A DNA stretch of 64,000 bases from Lachnospiraceae bacterium (GCA_029338735.1 JAQYAY010000057.1:1-64000); one strand, 5' to 3'; counted from the first letter of the stretch, positions 1 to 7,368 are shown. A program made the numbers and translations. The notes: a model not told the origin generated them from the letters alone.

Positions 1-177
1 ACCCTCTATGGCTTCAATGTAGGCGGCATGCACCTTGTCAAGTTTCGGCTGGGTGCGCCCTATGCTTCCCTGGCTTCTTAACCATATAGTCACATCAAAT
101 CCGCAGTATGCACACTGAAAAGCAATCTGACTTCCAAGTACACCGCCTCCGGCAACAACAACTTTTTTTATGTTCAT
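1..177 (-). CDS. 3-hydroxyacyl-CoA dehydrogenase, N-terminal part (cut by window edge)
   Basis: Only the first 59 codons are present. The protein opens MNIKKVVVAGGGVLGSQIAF, a Rossmann NAD-binding fold with a G-x-G-x-x-G type loop (GGGVLGSQ). A segment WLRSQGSIGRTQPKLDK follows, which I associate with the 3-hydroxyacyl/3-hydroxybutyryl-CoA dehydrogenase family. Enzymes of this family reduce acetoacetyl-CoA-type substrates in fermentation or act in beta-oxidation. The ATG at 175-177 is preceded by a strong ribosome-binding site (TAAGGAGGTT as read on the minus strand), so the start is secure. The substrate cannot be judged because the catalytic C-terminal domain lies outside the window. It is transcribed divergently from the HD-GYP gene at 366. 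Confidence 0.8.
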   Translation of the reverse strand, partial: MNIKKVVVAGGGVLGSQIAFQCAYCGFDVTIWLRSQGSIGRTQPKLDKVHAAYIEAIEG

Positions 178-215
178 CGCAACCTCCTTATTGAAAAATA
201 TATTATGTAACACTA

Positions 216-251
216 TGAGGGTATTTTACCATAAAACTCTCATGAATGCAG
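216..251 (-). promoter_or_regulatory. weak promoter candidate and dyad before the dehydrogenase gene
   Basis: On the minus strand a TAAAAT -10 box (223-228) lies 17 bases from a poor -35 match, CTGCAT (246-251). An imperfect dyad, TGAGGGTATTTTA/TAAAACTCTCA (216-242), overlaps the -10 box and could be an operator. The rest of the 188-base divergent spacer shows nothing clear. A -10-like TAGAAT near 305-311 on the plus strand could serve the HD-GYP gene, but its -35 box is poor. Confidence 0.3.
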
Positions 252-365
252 ATTTTATAGAAATTTTTATCTGATTCAGATACTGTTGCAGTATGACGAA
301 AAGTGATAGAATAAAAAACAACCAAAGAAACGATCTACGAAGCATCCCTTTGAAAGGAGCCGATC

Positions 366-1730
366 ATGCAGCTTGAATATACAGGAATATTATATGCTCT
401 GTCCTTTGCCCTGGACGCGGTAGAAAGAGAAGTGAACGGAGCGGAGGAAGGACATGGAATGCGGGTGGCCTGGCTGTCATACTGCCTTGCCAGGGGACTC
501 GGATACACGAATGAGGAGACGACGGACCTCGTGGCCTGTGCTATCCTGCATGATAACGCCATGGCTGAATACAGACGTGATATGCATGATAACGGCGGGG
601 AGGAGAAGTTTCCGGTTGAGATTGACGGCATCAGAATATATGACGAGTCAGGGATCCATGCGCTTATGGGCGAGGAGAACATCAGAAAGCTTCCTTTTAA
701 CGGAGATGTGAACGGAGTCATCCTGGGGCACCATGAGAACGCCGATGGAAGTGGGCCTTTTCACATGAGGGAAGGCGAGACTGATATCAGGGCAGAGATC
801 ATCCGTCTTACTGACTGCGTAGATATCGACTGCGAACTGATGCAGATGAGTGAGTCGGATTTTGACAGGATGACAGCTGAAGTCCGGCGGCAGAGCGGGA
901 AGCTTTTTTCAAAAAGAGCTGTGGAGCTGATGGATAAGAATCTCAGGTATTCTGATATAGAGATCCTGCAGAATCTCGGAGTGCAGGAAGTCCTTAAAAA
1001 ATATGTGCCTTCCTGCAGCAGGGATTTCAGCAACGATGAGATACATGGGATAGCCGGATTTTTCGCCGGGATAGTCGATGTGAAGTCGTCATATACCAGG
1101 AACCACTCTATGGGAGTGGCACAGAAAGCCGCAATTATGGCAGAGCACTACGGCTTTTCTCATGACAAGGCTGTAAGGTTCTTTTTTGCGGGGGCCATGC
1201 ATGACATCGGGAAGATGATCATCGCGAACGATATCCTGGAAAAGCCTGACAGGCTGAACGACGAAGAGTTCAGGAACATGCAGAACCACGCGGTCTGGAC
1301 CTACCGGATCCTCTCGGGGATCGAAGGTCTGGAAGATGTCACGGAATGGGCGTCCGATCACCATGAGAAACTGGATGGAAGCGGATATCCGAGGGGACTT
1401 CGGGCCGATCAGCTGACTTTCGAGGACAGGCTGATGGCCTGCATCGACATATATCAGGCGCTGACCGAAAGCCGCTCATATAAGGAGGGGATCCCGCACG
1501 ACCGTACCATGTCGATCATGAGGGGAATGGTCTCAGACGGGAAGATCGACGCAGATATCACAGAGGAGATTGACCGGGTCTTCGGCACAGGGGAGAATGA
1601 CGCGGAAGAGTCTGTGAAGGTGACAGGCTGGAAGTGCCCTGTCTGCGGGTATGTCTGCGAGGGAGAAAAGCCGCCGGCTTTCTGCCCTGTCTGCGGTACC
1701 CCGGGCGATGATTTTGCGAGAACAGTATAA
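366..1730 (+). CDS. tandem HD-GYP protein with C-terminal rubredoxin-like zinc ribbon
   Basis: This 454-residue soluble protein has three parts. Residues ~25-135 form a degenerate HD-GYP-like unit (H30, HDN at 62-64, HHENADGSG at 122-130). Residues ~245-400 form a canonical HD-GYP domain (H247, HDIGK from 279, H308, HHE at 332-334, DGSGYP at 337-342, D364). Canonical HD-GYP domains hydrolyse cyclic di-GMP. Residues 422-445 are a rubredoxin/rubrerythrin-type ribbon with Cys424, Cys427, Cys440 and Cys443. No membrane segment is visible. The start is set by AAAGGAG just upstream. The gene converges on a flavodiiron protein gene, a type of enzyme normally reduced by rubredoxin. A redox-controlled phosphodiesterase is my inference; the zinc ribbon could instead be purely structural. 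Confidence 0.85.
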   Translation: MQLEYTGILYALSFALDAVEREVNGAEEGHGMRVAWLSYCLARGLGYTNEETTDLVACAILHDNAMAEYRRDMHDNGGEEKFPVEIDGIRIYDESGIHALMGEENIRKLPFNGDVNGVILGHHENADGSGPFHMREGETDIRAEIIRLTDCVDIDCELMQMSESDFDRMTAEVRRQSGKLFSKRAVELMDKNLRYSDIEILQNLGVQEVLKKYVPSCSRDFSNDEIHGIAGFFAGIVDVKSSYTRNHSMGVAQKAAIMAEHYGFSHDKAVRFFFAGAMHDIGKMIIANDILEKPDRLNDEEFRNMQNHAVWTYRILSGIEGLEDVTEWASDHHEKLDGSGYPRGLRADQLTFEDRLMACIDIYQALTESRSYKEGIPHDRTMSIMRGMVSDGKIDADITEEIDRVFGTGENDAEESVKVTGWKCPVCGYVCEGEKPPAFCPVCGTPGDDFARTV

Positions 1731-1802
1731 ACTGGGCGAATACTCAGGTGGATCTCTTCTCGAGAACAAAATAGATCTCTGATCCATTCCGGGATCTGGA
1801 AG

Positions 1803-1827
1803 GCTCCGCAGATGCGGGGCTTTTTTA
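1803..1827 (+). terminator. Rho-independent terminator of the HD-GYP gene
   Basis: A GC-rich hairpin (GCTCCGC pairing with GCGGGGC, one G-U pair) is followed by six T residues. It lies about 70 bases after the stop codon of the HD-GYP gene. Confidence 0.85.
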
Positions 1828-1831
1828 TATA

Positions 1832-1869
1832 GAAAAAAGGCACAGGTGGATATCCATCTGCGCCTTTTG
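1832..1869. terminator. bidirectional terminator between HD-GYP and fprA
   Basis: A 12-bp hairpin with one or two imperfect pairs (arms 1838-1850 and 1854-1865, loop around TAT) has A residues on its left and T residues on its right. It can therefore act on both strands. Its main role is probably to end fprA transcription, whose stop codon is 30 bases away. Confidence 0.75.
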
Positions 1870-1894
1870 ACTTAAAATTACTGCCATAAGGACG

Positions 1895-3082
1895 TCACTG
1901 GCAGATTGCGTCAGCGAGAGCTTTGAAAGCGGCGTCGTCTGACGGTTTTCTCATGGTCTTTATGGTTACGACGGGGTCGACTAAGGTAAGTCCCATGCGG
2001 TCTGTGTATTCCTTCATCTTCGAAGCGGCGAGAGGACCCCATGAACCGTTCTCTACGAGACCGACCTTACGGTTCTTGAAAGCCTTGCACTGGAGATGAT
2101 AGAGGAAGTCCTCCATAGGAGGGAAGAGGTTCCCATCGTAGGTGCAGGCCGCAAGGATCATCCTGTCATAGCGGAAAGCGTTCTCCACTGCGTATGAGAC
2201 ATGCTCCCTGGTCAGATCGCATCTTAAGACCTTCTCGCCTCTTGCGGTGAGTTCTCTGGCGAACTGCTCCATGGCAGCCTTCGTATTGCCATGGATAGAA
2301 GCGTAGGCGATGAGTATGCCGCTGTCCTCCGGAGTGTAGGTGCTCCAGTGCTGATATTTGTCTATGTAGTAGTCCAGGTCCATGGAAAGGACAGGGCCGT
2401 GCAGAGGGGCGATGCGGTCTATGTCAAGCAGAGATGCCTTTTTCAGCAGAGCCTGAACAGGGGCACCGTATTTGCCGACGATGTTAGAATAATAGCGGCG
2501 GGCCTCGCAGATCCAGAAGCCGTGAGCTTTATCGACGGAATCACCGAAGTGACCGTCTTCGTACTGCTTTATCGTTCCGAAGGTGCCGAAGCCGTCAGCT
2601 GAGAAAAGAGTCTTCTCGCTCTCCTCGTATGTTACCATGACTTCCGGCCAGTGGACCATAGGAGCCATGAAGAACTTCAGGGTGTGGCTGCCGAGAGACA
2701 GCTCTTCGCCCTCTTTTACGGCGATGAATCTGTCTGTGTAGTCTTTCTCGAAAAACTGCGGCAGCATGGCTTTTGTCCTGGCGGAACCGACAAGCTTCAT
2801 ATCAGGGTACTCGTCGGCGATCCACCCGATATTGGCGGAGTGGTCAGGCTCAAGATGCTGAATTATAAGGTAGGCCGGGGTTCTGCCGGCAAGAGCGTCT
2901 TTAAGGGAAGCTCTCCACTCCTTGCTCCTGCGCCTGTCAACAGTGTCCATGACGGCGATCTTCTCATCTTCTATAAGATAGGAATTGTAAGTAACTCCGT
3001 TCGGCACCGGATACTGGCTCTCGAACAGGTCGAGATCCGGATCATCTGCGCCAAGGTACCTGACTGTGTCTGTGACTATCAT
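1895..3082 (-). CDS. fprA: FprA-type flavodiiron protein (anaerobic O2/NO reductase)
   Basis: This 395-residue cytoplasmic enzyme reduces O2 to water or NO to N2O. Residues 1-~250 form the metallo-beta-lactamase-like di-iron domain, with H76-x-E78-x-D80-H81, H144, D163 and H228 matching the family's ligand set. Residues ~255-395 form a flavodoxin domain with the FMN loop (ASIHGNTKA). The length fits the short class that depends on an external rubredoxin. AGGAGG lies eight bases before the ATG. It is monocistronic, with its own candidate promoter upstream and a terminator downstream. The neighbouring HD-GYP protein carries a rubredoxin-like ribbon. The usual job of this family is protection of anaerobes from oxygen or nitrosative stress. 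Confidence 0.93.
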   Translation of the reverse strand: MIVTDTVRYLGADDPDLDLFESQYPVPNGVTYNSYLIEDEKIAVMDTVDRRRSKEWRASLKDALAGRTPAYLIIQHLEPDHSANIGWIADEYPDMKLVGSARTKAMLPQFFEKDYTDRFIAVKEGEELSLGSHTLKFFMAPMVHWPEVMVTYEESEKTLFSADGFGTFGTIKQYEDGHFGDSVDKAHGFWICEARRYYSNIVGKYGAPVQALLKKASLLDIDRIAPLHGPVLSMDLDYYIDKYQHWSTYTPEDSGILIAYASIHGNTKAAMEQFARELTARGEKVLRCDLTREHVSYAVENAFRYDRMILAACTYDGNLFPPMEDFLYHLQCKAFKNRKVGLVENGSWGPLAASKMKEYTDRMGLTLVDPVVTIKTMRKPSDDAAFKALADAICQ

Positions 3083-3112
3083 ATATATCCTCCTGTGATT
3101 TTATGTTTTCTG

Positions 3113-3152
3113 AAACCGGTTTATATTATAACATTTTCTGGCAAATAGTGAA
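3113..3152 (-). promoter_or_regulatory. fprA promoter with palindromic operator candidate
   Basis: On the minus strand a perfect -10 box, TATAAT (3125-3130), lies 16 bases from TTCACT (3147-3152). The 10-bp palindrome AAACCGGTTT (3113-3122) sits where transcription would start, a common place for a repressor operator. I cannot name the regulator. Confidence 0.5.
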
Positions 3153-3202
3153 GTAAATTTTGAAAATGTTTAGCACAGCAGTAATAGGAACCGTCCCTTT
3201 CT

Positions 3203-4072
3203 TCATCTCAGACTTAAGAATGTTCCCTGTACTCCGCGCTTTCCATGGCTTGCCCGATGGGAGAACAGCAGTGATGAGTTCTCACATGTGCAGATGTCTG
3301 TTGTATAAATATTTGAAGGCCTCACACCGGCTTCTTCCATTGTGATGCGGCATGCTGCCCAGAGATCAAGCTGGTAGTGACCATTATGCTTGTCTTCAAG
3401 GATTTCATTTGTATACCCTGGGAACTCCTTTTTGAATTCTGTTGCTACATCTTCACTGACTTCATAGCAGTCCCTGCAGATAGATGGTCCTATGGCACAG
3501 ATCATATCTGAGGGATCAGATCCATAGTTTTCATGCATGACTTCAATTGTGTGTGCTGCAATCCGTCCGACTGTTCCACGCCAGCCAGAATGGGCGGCTC
3601 CGATGCATTTCTTTACAGGGTCTATGAAGATGAGAGGCACACAATCAGCCGAGAAGATTCCGAGCACTATGCCTGGCACATTTGTCACCAGCCCGTCCAC
3701 ATCTGTATAGTCAAGAGGCTTTGTGACACCTTTCCCTTTGTCTGCATAAGTCACAACACGTACATTAGTAGTATGTGTCTGCTGAGACAGTACGAAGTCT
3801 GCAGGAGATATATTCATGGCAGCAGCCACACGTCTGAAGTTCTCGGCTACATTCTCATCCGGGTCACCAAGGCCGGTCTTCAGATTGAGACTCGAGAAAT
3901 ATCCCTCGCTCACACCTCCAGGACGGGTCGTGAAGCAGTGGTTGATGAAACCAAGGCCGGATATGGCATCAAATTTAAGAAGTGGGAGACTGCCACCACT
4001 TACGCCCATATGATAATCGGTAGATTTTCGTGTAAAACTGATATCTGACAACGGTGTAATTCTTGAAATCAT
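3203..4072 (-). CDS. pgeF: PgeF/YlmD/YfiH-family purine nucleoside phosphorylase-like protein
   Basis: This 289-residue protein belongs to the multicopper-laccase-like family, now known for peptidoglycan editing and purine nucleoside phosphorylase activity. The diagnostic segments are the TTRPGGVSEGYFSSLNL region near residue 50, FSADCVPLIF, and GAAHSGWRGTVGRIA, which supply the Cys and His metal ligands. The first ATG (4070-4072) lacks a good ribosome-binding site and sits where the predicted transcript would begin. A second in-frame Met at residue 22 would also give a protein of family length but has no Shine-Dalgarno either. In many Firmicutes this gene is near sepF-ylmH; here it stands apart, divergent from a metallopeptidase gene. 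Confidence 0.9.
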   Translation of the reverse strand: MISRITPLSDISFTRKSTDYHMGVSGGSLPLLKFDAISGLGFINHCFTTRPGGVSEGYFSSLNLKTGLGDPDENVAENFRRVAAAMNISPADFVLSQQTHTTNVRVVTYADKGKGVTKPLDYTDVDGLVTNVPGIVLGIFSADCVPLIFIDPVKKCIGAAHSGWRGTVGRIAAHTIEVMHENYGSDPSDMICAIGPSICRDCYEVSEDVATEFKKEFPGYTNEILEDKHNGHYQLDLWAACRITMEEAGVRPSNIYTTDICTCENSSLLFSHRASHGKRGVQGTFLSLR

Positions 4073-4078
4073 GCATTC

Positions 4079-4107
4079 ATTCTATCACCAGAGCATGCGC
4101 GATTCAA
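4079..4107 (-). promoter_or_regulatory. pgeF promoter
   Basis: TTGAAT (4102-4107) and TAGAAT (4079-4084) are separated by exactly 17 bases on the minus strand. Transcription from this promoter would start at about 4072, the first base of the pgeF ATG. The -35 box lies inside one copy of a 14-bp direct repeat (CGATTCAAGTTTG, two copies between 4100 and 4128). Confidence 0.6.
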
Positions 4108-4123
4108 GTTTGGCGATTCAAGT

Positions 4124-4152
4124 TTGTAATACATGATCCGATATGATAAAAT
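4124..4152 (+). promoter_or_regulatory. promoter of the zinc metallopeptidase gene
   Basis: TTGTAA (4124-4129) and TAAAAT (4147-4152) are spaced by 17 bases. This gives a leader of about 60 bases before the ATG at 4222. It is back to back with the pgeF promoter. Confidence 0.6.
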
Positions 4153-4221
4153 TGATATCGAAGCTTGTGCAAAAAAAGCAATACGGGCAGTTGAGTATAT
4201 GAAAAAGTAAAGGAGCCGCCT

Positions 4222-4926
4222 ATGTATCCATTTATGTATTATTTTGATCCGACATATGTGCTGGTGATCATCGGTGCTATCGTGTGCGCCATTGCATCTG
4301 CCAGAGTTCATACAGCATACTCCAAATATGACAGAATAAGAAACAGAAGAGGGGTGACTGCCGAGCAGGTGGCAGAGCAGATACTGCATAATGCTGGCAT
4401 TTATGATGTGAGAATCCAGCACATCAGAGGCAATCTGACAGACAACTATAACCCGTCGAATAAGACACTGAACCTGTCAGATGCTGTTTTAGGAAAGACT
4501 TCAGTAGCCGCCATAGGCGTCGCAGCACATGAATGCGGCCATGCAATTCAGGATCAGGTGAACTACGGTCCATTAAGACTTCGTGCGGCATCTGTGCCGC
4601 TTGCGAATATTGGTTCATATCTGTCATGGCCCATACTTATACTTGGAATCATCCTTGGATCATCCAGACTGGCCCATATCGGAGTATTCGTATTTCTTTT
4701 CGTGATAGCATTTGAACTGATCACACTGCCGGTAGAATTCAACGCCTCTCACAGAGCTCTTACAATTCTTCGTGATGACAATCTCCTGGAGCAGGATGAG
4801 GTGAAGATGGCAAAGAGCGTACTTGTCGCTGCAGCACTTACATACGTAGCAGCACTTTTCTCTGCATTTCTGCAGCTCCTGCGTATGCTTATCATAGCTG
4901 GTGGGACTTCAAACCGAGACGACTAA
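4222..4926 (+). CDS. membrane zinc metallopeptidase (YugP family)
   Basis: This 234-residue integral membrane protein has a hydrophobic first helix (residues ~10-28) and a zinc-protease motif, HECGH, at 103-107. Further helices at about 120-165 and 195-225 place the active site at the membrane. The size and the conserved NLSDAVLGKTSVAAIGVAAH region fit the Zn_peptidase_2/YugP family, whose substrates are unknown. AAAGGAG precedes the ATG. It has its own promoter and precedes the recombinase gene by 216 bases, with no clear terminator between them. Confidence 0.9.
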   Translation: MYPFMYYFDPTYVLVIIGAIVCAIASARVHTAYSKYDRIRNRRGVTAEQVAEQILHNAGIYDVRIQHIRGNLTDNYNPSNKTLNLSDAVLGKTSVAAIGVAAHECGHAIQDQVNYGPLRLRAASVPLANIGSYLSWPILILGIILGSSRLAHIGVFVFLFVIAFELITLPVEFNASHRALTILRDDNLLEQDEVKMAKSVLVAAALTYVAALFSAFLQLLRMLIIAGGTSNRDD

Positions 4927-4979
4927 TAAAAATGCAACACCTGTGTCAGACGGAGGAGTGCAGAGACAGATACATCTAG

Positions 4980-5001
4980 CGGATAAATATCTGTTTATCC
5001 G
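4980..5001. repeat. 22-bp palindrome, candidate Xer recombination site
   Basis: Two perfect 8-bp arms, CGGATAAA and TTTATCCG, flank a 6-bp centre (TATCTG). No T-run follows on either strand, so it is a poor terminator. The layout (AT-rich inner arms ending in A and T around a 6-bp centre) resembles dif-type sites, and it lies 142 bases upstream of a XerS-like recombinase gene. In streptococci the site of XerS lies just upstream of xerS. Function is inferred. Confidence 0.45.
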
Positions 5002-5084
5002 TAAAAATATACTTGATTCTGGCCTGAAATTGATATATACTTGTTTCTATAAACTACTAACTTTATCAGACATATGATTAATAT

Positions 5085-5142
5085 CTTATAACTGATTACT
5101 TTTAACTTTTAACTTTTAACTTATAACTTATAACTTACAACT
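5085..5142 (+). repeat. heptamer array abutting the recombinase start codon
   Basis: Eight consecutive 7-bp units run from 5085 to 5140: CTTATAA, CTGATTA, CTTTTAA three times, CTTATAA twice, and CTTACAA, then CT. The array occupies the place where a ribosome-binding site would be expected for the ATG at 5143. It belongs to the CTNNNAA family seen at four other places in the window. Confidence 0.9.
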
Positions 5143-6216
5143 ATGGGAAAAGACTCTGAATTTTATAAGGAAAAGAAAAACAACCAGACGCTCCGGCTTC
5201 GTGCTCTTTTAAAGGAACTGCCAGGATTTGTGGCTGACTACATATACAGCAAGGAAATGACGTCACAGACAAGCACTCTGGTAGCTTACTGCTATGATCT
5301 GATCACATTTTTCCAGTATATCATTGATACGAATCCTCTGTACAAAGGCATGAAACCCGCAGATTTCAAGCTGGATATCCTCGAAAAGATCTCTTCTGAG
5401 GATATCGCCGAATATCAGCGTTATCTGAAGCTTGATGTAAGCAGCGATTCCAAGACCATTCATGAGAATGACAAAAAGGCAATTGCCCGCAAGATGTCGC
5501 CACTCAGAGGTCTGTATCATTACCATCTGATCCACAAGAATATTAAGGAGGATCCGACGGTTCTTATACCTCTTCCAAGACTCAAAAAAGATAAAAATAT
5601 CGTCCGTATGTCTAATTATGAGGTTCAGGCAATCCTTGATGCAGTTGAAAACGGCAATGCACAGATGTCAAAGCGCCAGCGTGCCTATTGTGAAAAGACA
5701 AAACAGAGAGATCTGGCTATCCTTACACTGATGCTGAATACCGGAATCCGTGTATCAGAATGCAATGGCCTTGATGTGTCAGATGTAGATCTTGTAGTAA
5801 ACACCATTACAATAGTACGAAAAGGTGGCGGCCAGGACGTGCTGTATTTCGGTGATGAAGTACATGATGTGCTGAAAGACTATATAGATGGCGAAAGAAA
5901 AGGGATTATCCCGAAAGAAGGACATGAAAATGCCCTGTTTCTCTCGCTTCAGGGCAAGAGAATGAGTGTCGATGCAATCGAACGCCTCGTGAAGAAATAT
6001 GCCCAGATGGTAGTCCCGAACAAGCATATCACACCCCATAAGCTGCGCAGTACCTATGGCACTGCCCTCTACCGTGAAACAGGCGATATCAGGCTGGTAG
6101 CCGACGTCCTGGGCCATGAAAATATCAATACGACCATCGACTACTATGCAGCAATCGAGGATGAACACAAGAAAGAAGCTGCCAATGCAGTCAATTTCCA
6201 CAGAAAAGATAATTAA
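5143..6216 (+). CDS. tyrosine recombinase, XerS-like
   Basis: This 357-residue protein has an N-terminal SAM-like DNA-binding domain (residues ~20-130) and a C-terminal catalytic domain with the full residue set: R203 (TGIRVSE), K227, H299-x-x-R302, H325 (LGHENI) and the nucleophile Y334 or Y335. The length and N-terminal pattern are closest to XerS, the single chromosome-dimer resolvase of streptococci; a lineage-specific integrase is the alternative. No in-frame start exists upstream and no Shine-Dalgarno precedes this ATG, because a heptamer array fills the site. The next Met is residue 39, inside the N-terminal domain. Its stop overlaps that of the convergent small gene by four bases. Confidence 0.85.
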   Translation: MGKDSEFYKEKKNNQTLRLRALLKELPGFVADYIYSKEMTSQTSTLVAYCYDLITFFQYIIDTNPLYKGMKPADFKLDILEKISSEDIAEYQRYLKLDVSSDSKTIHENDKKAIARKMSPLRGLYHYHLIHKNIKEDPTVLIPLPRLKKDKNIVRMSNYEVQAILDAVENGNAQMSKRQRAYCEKTKQRDLAILTLMLNTGIRVSECNGLDVSDVDLVVNTITIVRKGGGQDVLYFGDEVHDVLKDYIDGERKGIIPKEGHENALFLSLQGKRMSVDAIERLVKKYAQMVVPNKHITPHKLRSTYGTALYRETGDIRLVADVLGHENINTTIDYYAAIEDEHKKEAANAVNFHRKDN

Positions 6217-6425
6217 TGAACGACTCCTCCGCGAGTCTCTGCATTGATCTCAGAAATTTCTTTTAAACCATCGATATATGGCTGATAAATGGCATCAACA
6301 GAGCCGCCTCCAAGTGTATCACAGCCATTGCAGAACTGGCATTCCTGGCCGCAGACATTCAGGCTCTGTGCAACTATTTTTATGCGTTCTTCACGGGTGG
6401 TGTCTTTTATAAGAATAGATTTCAT
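6213..6425 (-). CDS. small Cys-rich protein of unknown function
   Basis: This is a 70-residue protein starting MKSILIKDTTREERIKIV. The ATG at 6423-6425 follows GGAAGGAG at good spacing; an upstream in-frame ATG at 6455 lies inside rluD and has no such site. Cys25, Cys29, Cys32 and Cys35 (C-x3-C-x2-C-x2-C) look like a metal-binding cluster, followed by a Gly-rich turn and a polar C-terminal helix. I recall similar short proteins in other Lachnospiraceae but know no function. It is the last gene of the rluD-lspA direction, 13 bases after rluD, and overlaps the convergent recombinase gene. Confidence 0.7.
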   Translation of the reverse strand: MKSILIKDTTREERIKIVAQSLNVCGQECQFCNGCDTLGGGSVDAIYQPYIDGLKEISEINAETRGGVVH

Positions 6426-6438
6426 AGCGAACTCCTTC

Positions 6439-7365
6439 CTATCTGGTGTTTTCAAGCACTTTTAGCATTTTGTTGAAATACTCAGGCAGAGGTGCCTGGA
6501 ATTCAACGTATTTCTTAGTTGACGGATGGACAAATCCAATCGTCATTGCATGAAGGCACTGGCCTTCAAGATTATATTTACATTTAGACGGACCATAGAC
6601 TGTATCTCCAAGCAGCGGGTGCCCGATTGATGCCATGTGGACCCTGATCTGATGAGTCCGTCCGGTTTCCAGCTTGAATTCACAGTATGCATATTCTTTA
6701 AAATTTTCAAGAACTTTGTAATGAGTCACAGCATTCCTGCCATGAACTCTGTCGATAGCCATCTTTTTCCTGTCGATCTTGCTGCGTCCTATAGGCGCGT
6801 CAATAGTACCTTCCATCACAGACATACGCCCAATCACAATTCCCCGATAAATACGATTTACGGTATGTTCCTTGATCTGTTCTGCAATAAAAAGATGAGC
6901 CTTATCATTTTTGCATATGATAAGGGAGCCAGTCGTATCCCGGTCAATTCTGTGCACAATTCCGGGTCTGATCACACCATTTATAGCTGAAAGCGAGTCT
7001 CCGCAATGATACATCACAGCATTGACGAGGGTGTGATCCGGATGACCAGGAGCCGGATGCACGACCATTCCCTTAGGCTTGTTTACGATCAGAATATCAT
7101 CGTCTTCGTAAAGGATATCAAGCGGAATATTCTCCGGATGAACATCAAGAACCTCTTCTTCAATCGGTTCAATAGTAATCACATCACCGGACCGCAGTTT
7201 ATAATTGTTCTTGACAGGAGCATCATTGATCAGAATCTTCTGCTCTTCTATCGCTTTCTGATAGAACGAACGGGTCTTATCACCATGCTCTGACAGATAT
7301 TTGTCAATGCGGATCCCGGCATCATTTTCATCGACTGATATAGTCTTAATATCATTATCTGACAT
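6439..7365 (-). CDS. rluD: RluA/RluD-family rRNA pseudouridine synthase
   Basis: This 308-residue enzyme has an N-terminal S4 RNA-binding domain (residues ~12-75) and a catalytic domain with HRIDRDTTG, whose Asp is the catalytic nucleophile. It isomerises uridines in 23S rRNA; the exact site cannot be read from sequence, so RluD is the nearest family label. It begins three bases after the end of lspA, with its ribosome-binding site (AAGGA) inside lspA, so the two are translationally coupled, as in many bacteria. Confidence 0.92.
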   Translation of the reverse strand: MSDNDIKTISVDENDAGIRIDKYLSEHGDKTRSFYQKAIEEQKILINDAPVKNNYKLRSGDVITIEPIEEEVLDVHPENIPLDILYEDDDILIVNKPKGMVVHPAPGHPDHTLVNAVMYHCGDSLSAINGVIRPGIVHRIDRDTTGSLIICKNDKAHLFIAEQIKEHTVNRIYRGIVIGRMSVMEGTIDAPIGRSKIDRKKMAIDRVHGRNAVTHYKVLENFKEYAYCEFKLETGRTHQIRVHMASIGHPLLGDTVYGPSKCKYNLEGQCLHAMTIGFVHPSTKKYVEFQAPLPEYFNKMLKVLENTR

Positions 7366-7368
7366 AGA

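Noticed and set aside
4133..4210. 25-codon frame (MIRYDKIDIEACAKKAIRAV...) ending at the ribosome-binding site of the metallopeptidase gene
   Set aside because: It has no ribosome-binding site, and the predicted promoter lies inside it, so it would not be fully transcribed. It could be a chance frame or a remnant.
4980..5001. Palindrome read as the terminator of the metallopeptidase gene
   Set aside because: No run of T follows on either strand, so it was kept as a possible recombination site instead.
4957..5076. GTG-started frame after GGAGGA between the metallopeptidase and recombinase genes
   Set aside because: The spacing to GGAGG is too short, the frame reads through the palindrome, and the product resembles nothing known.
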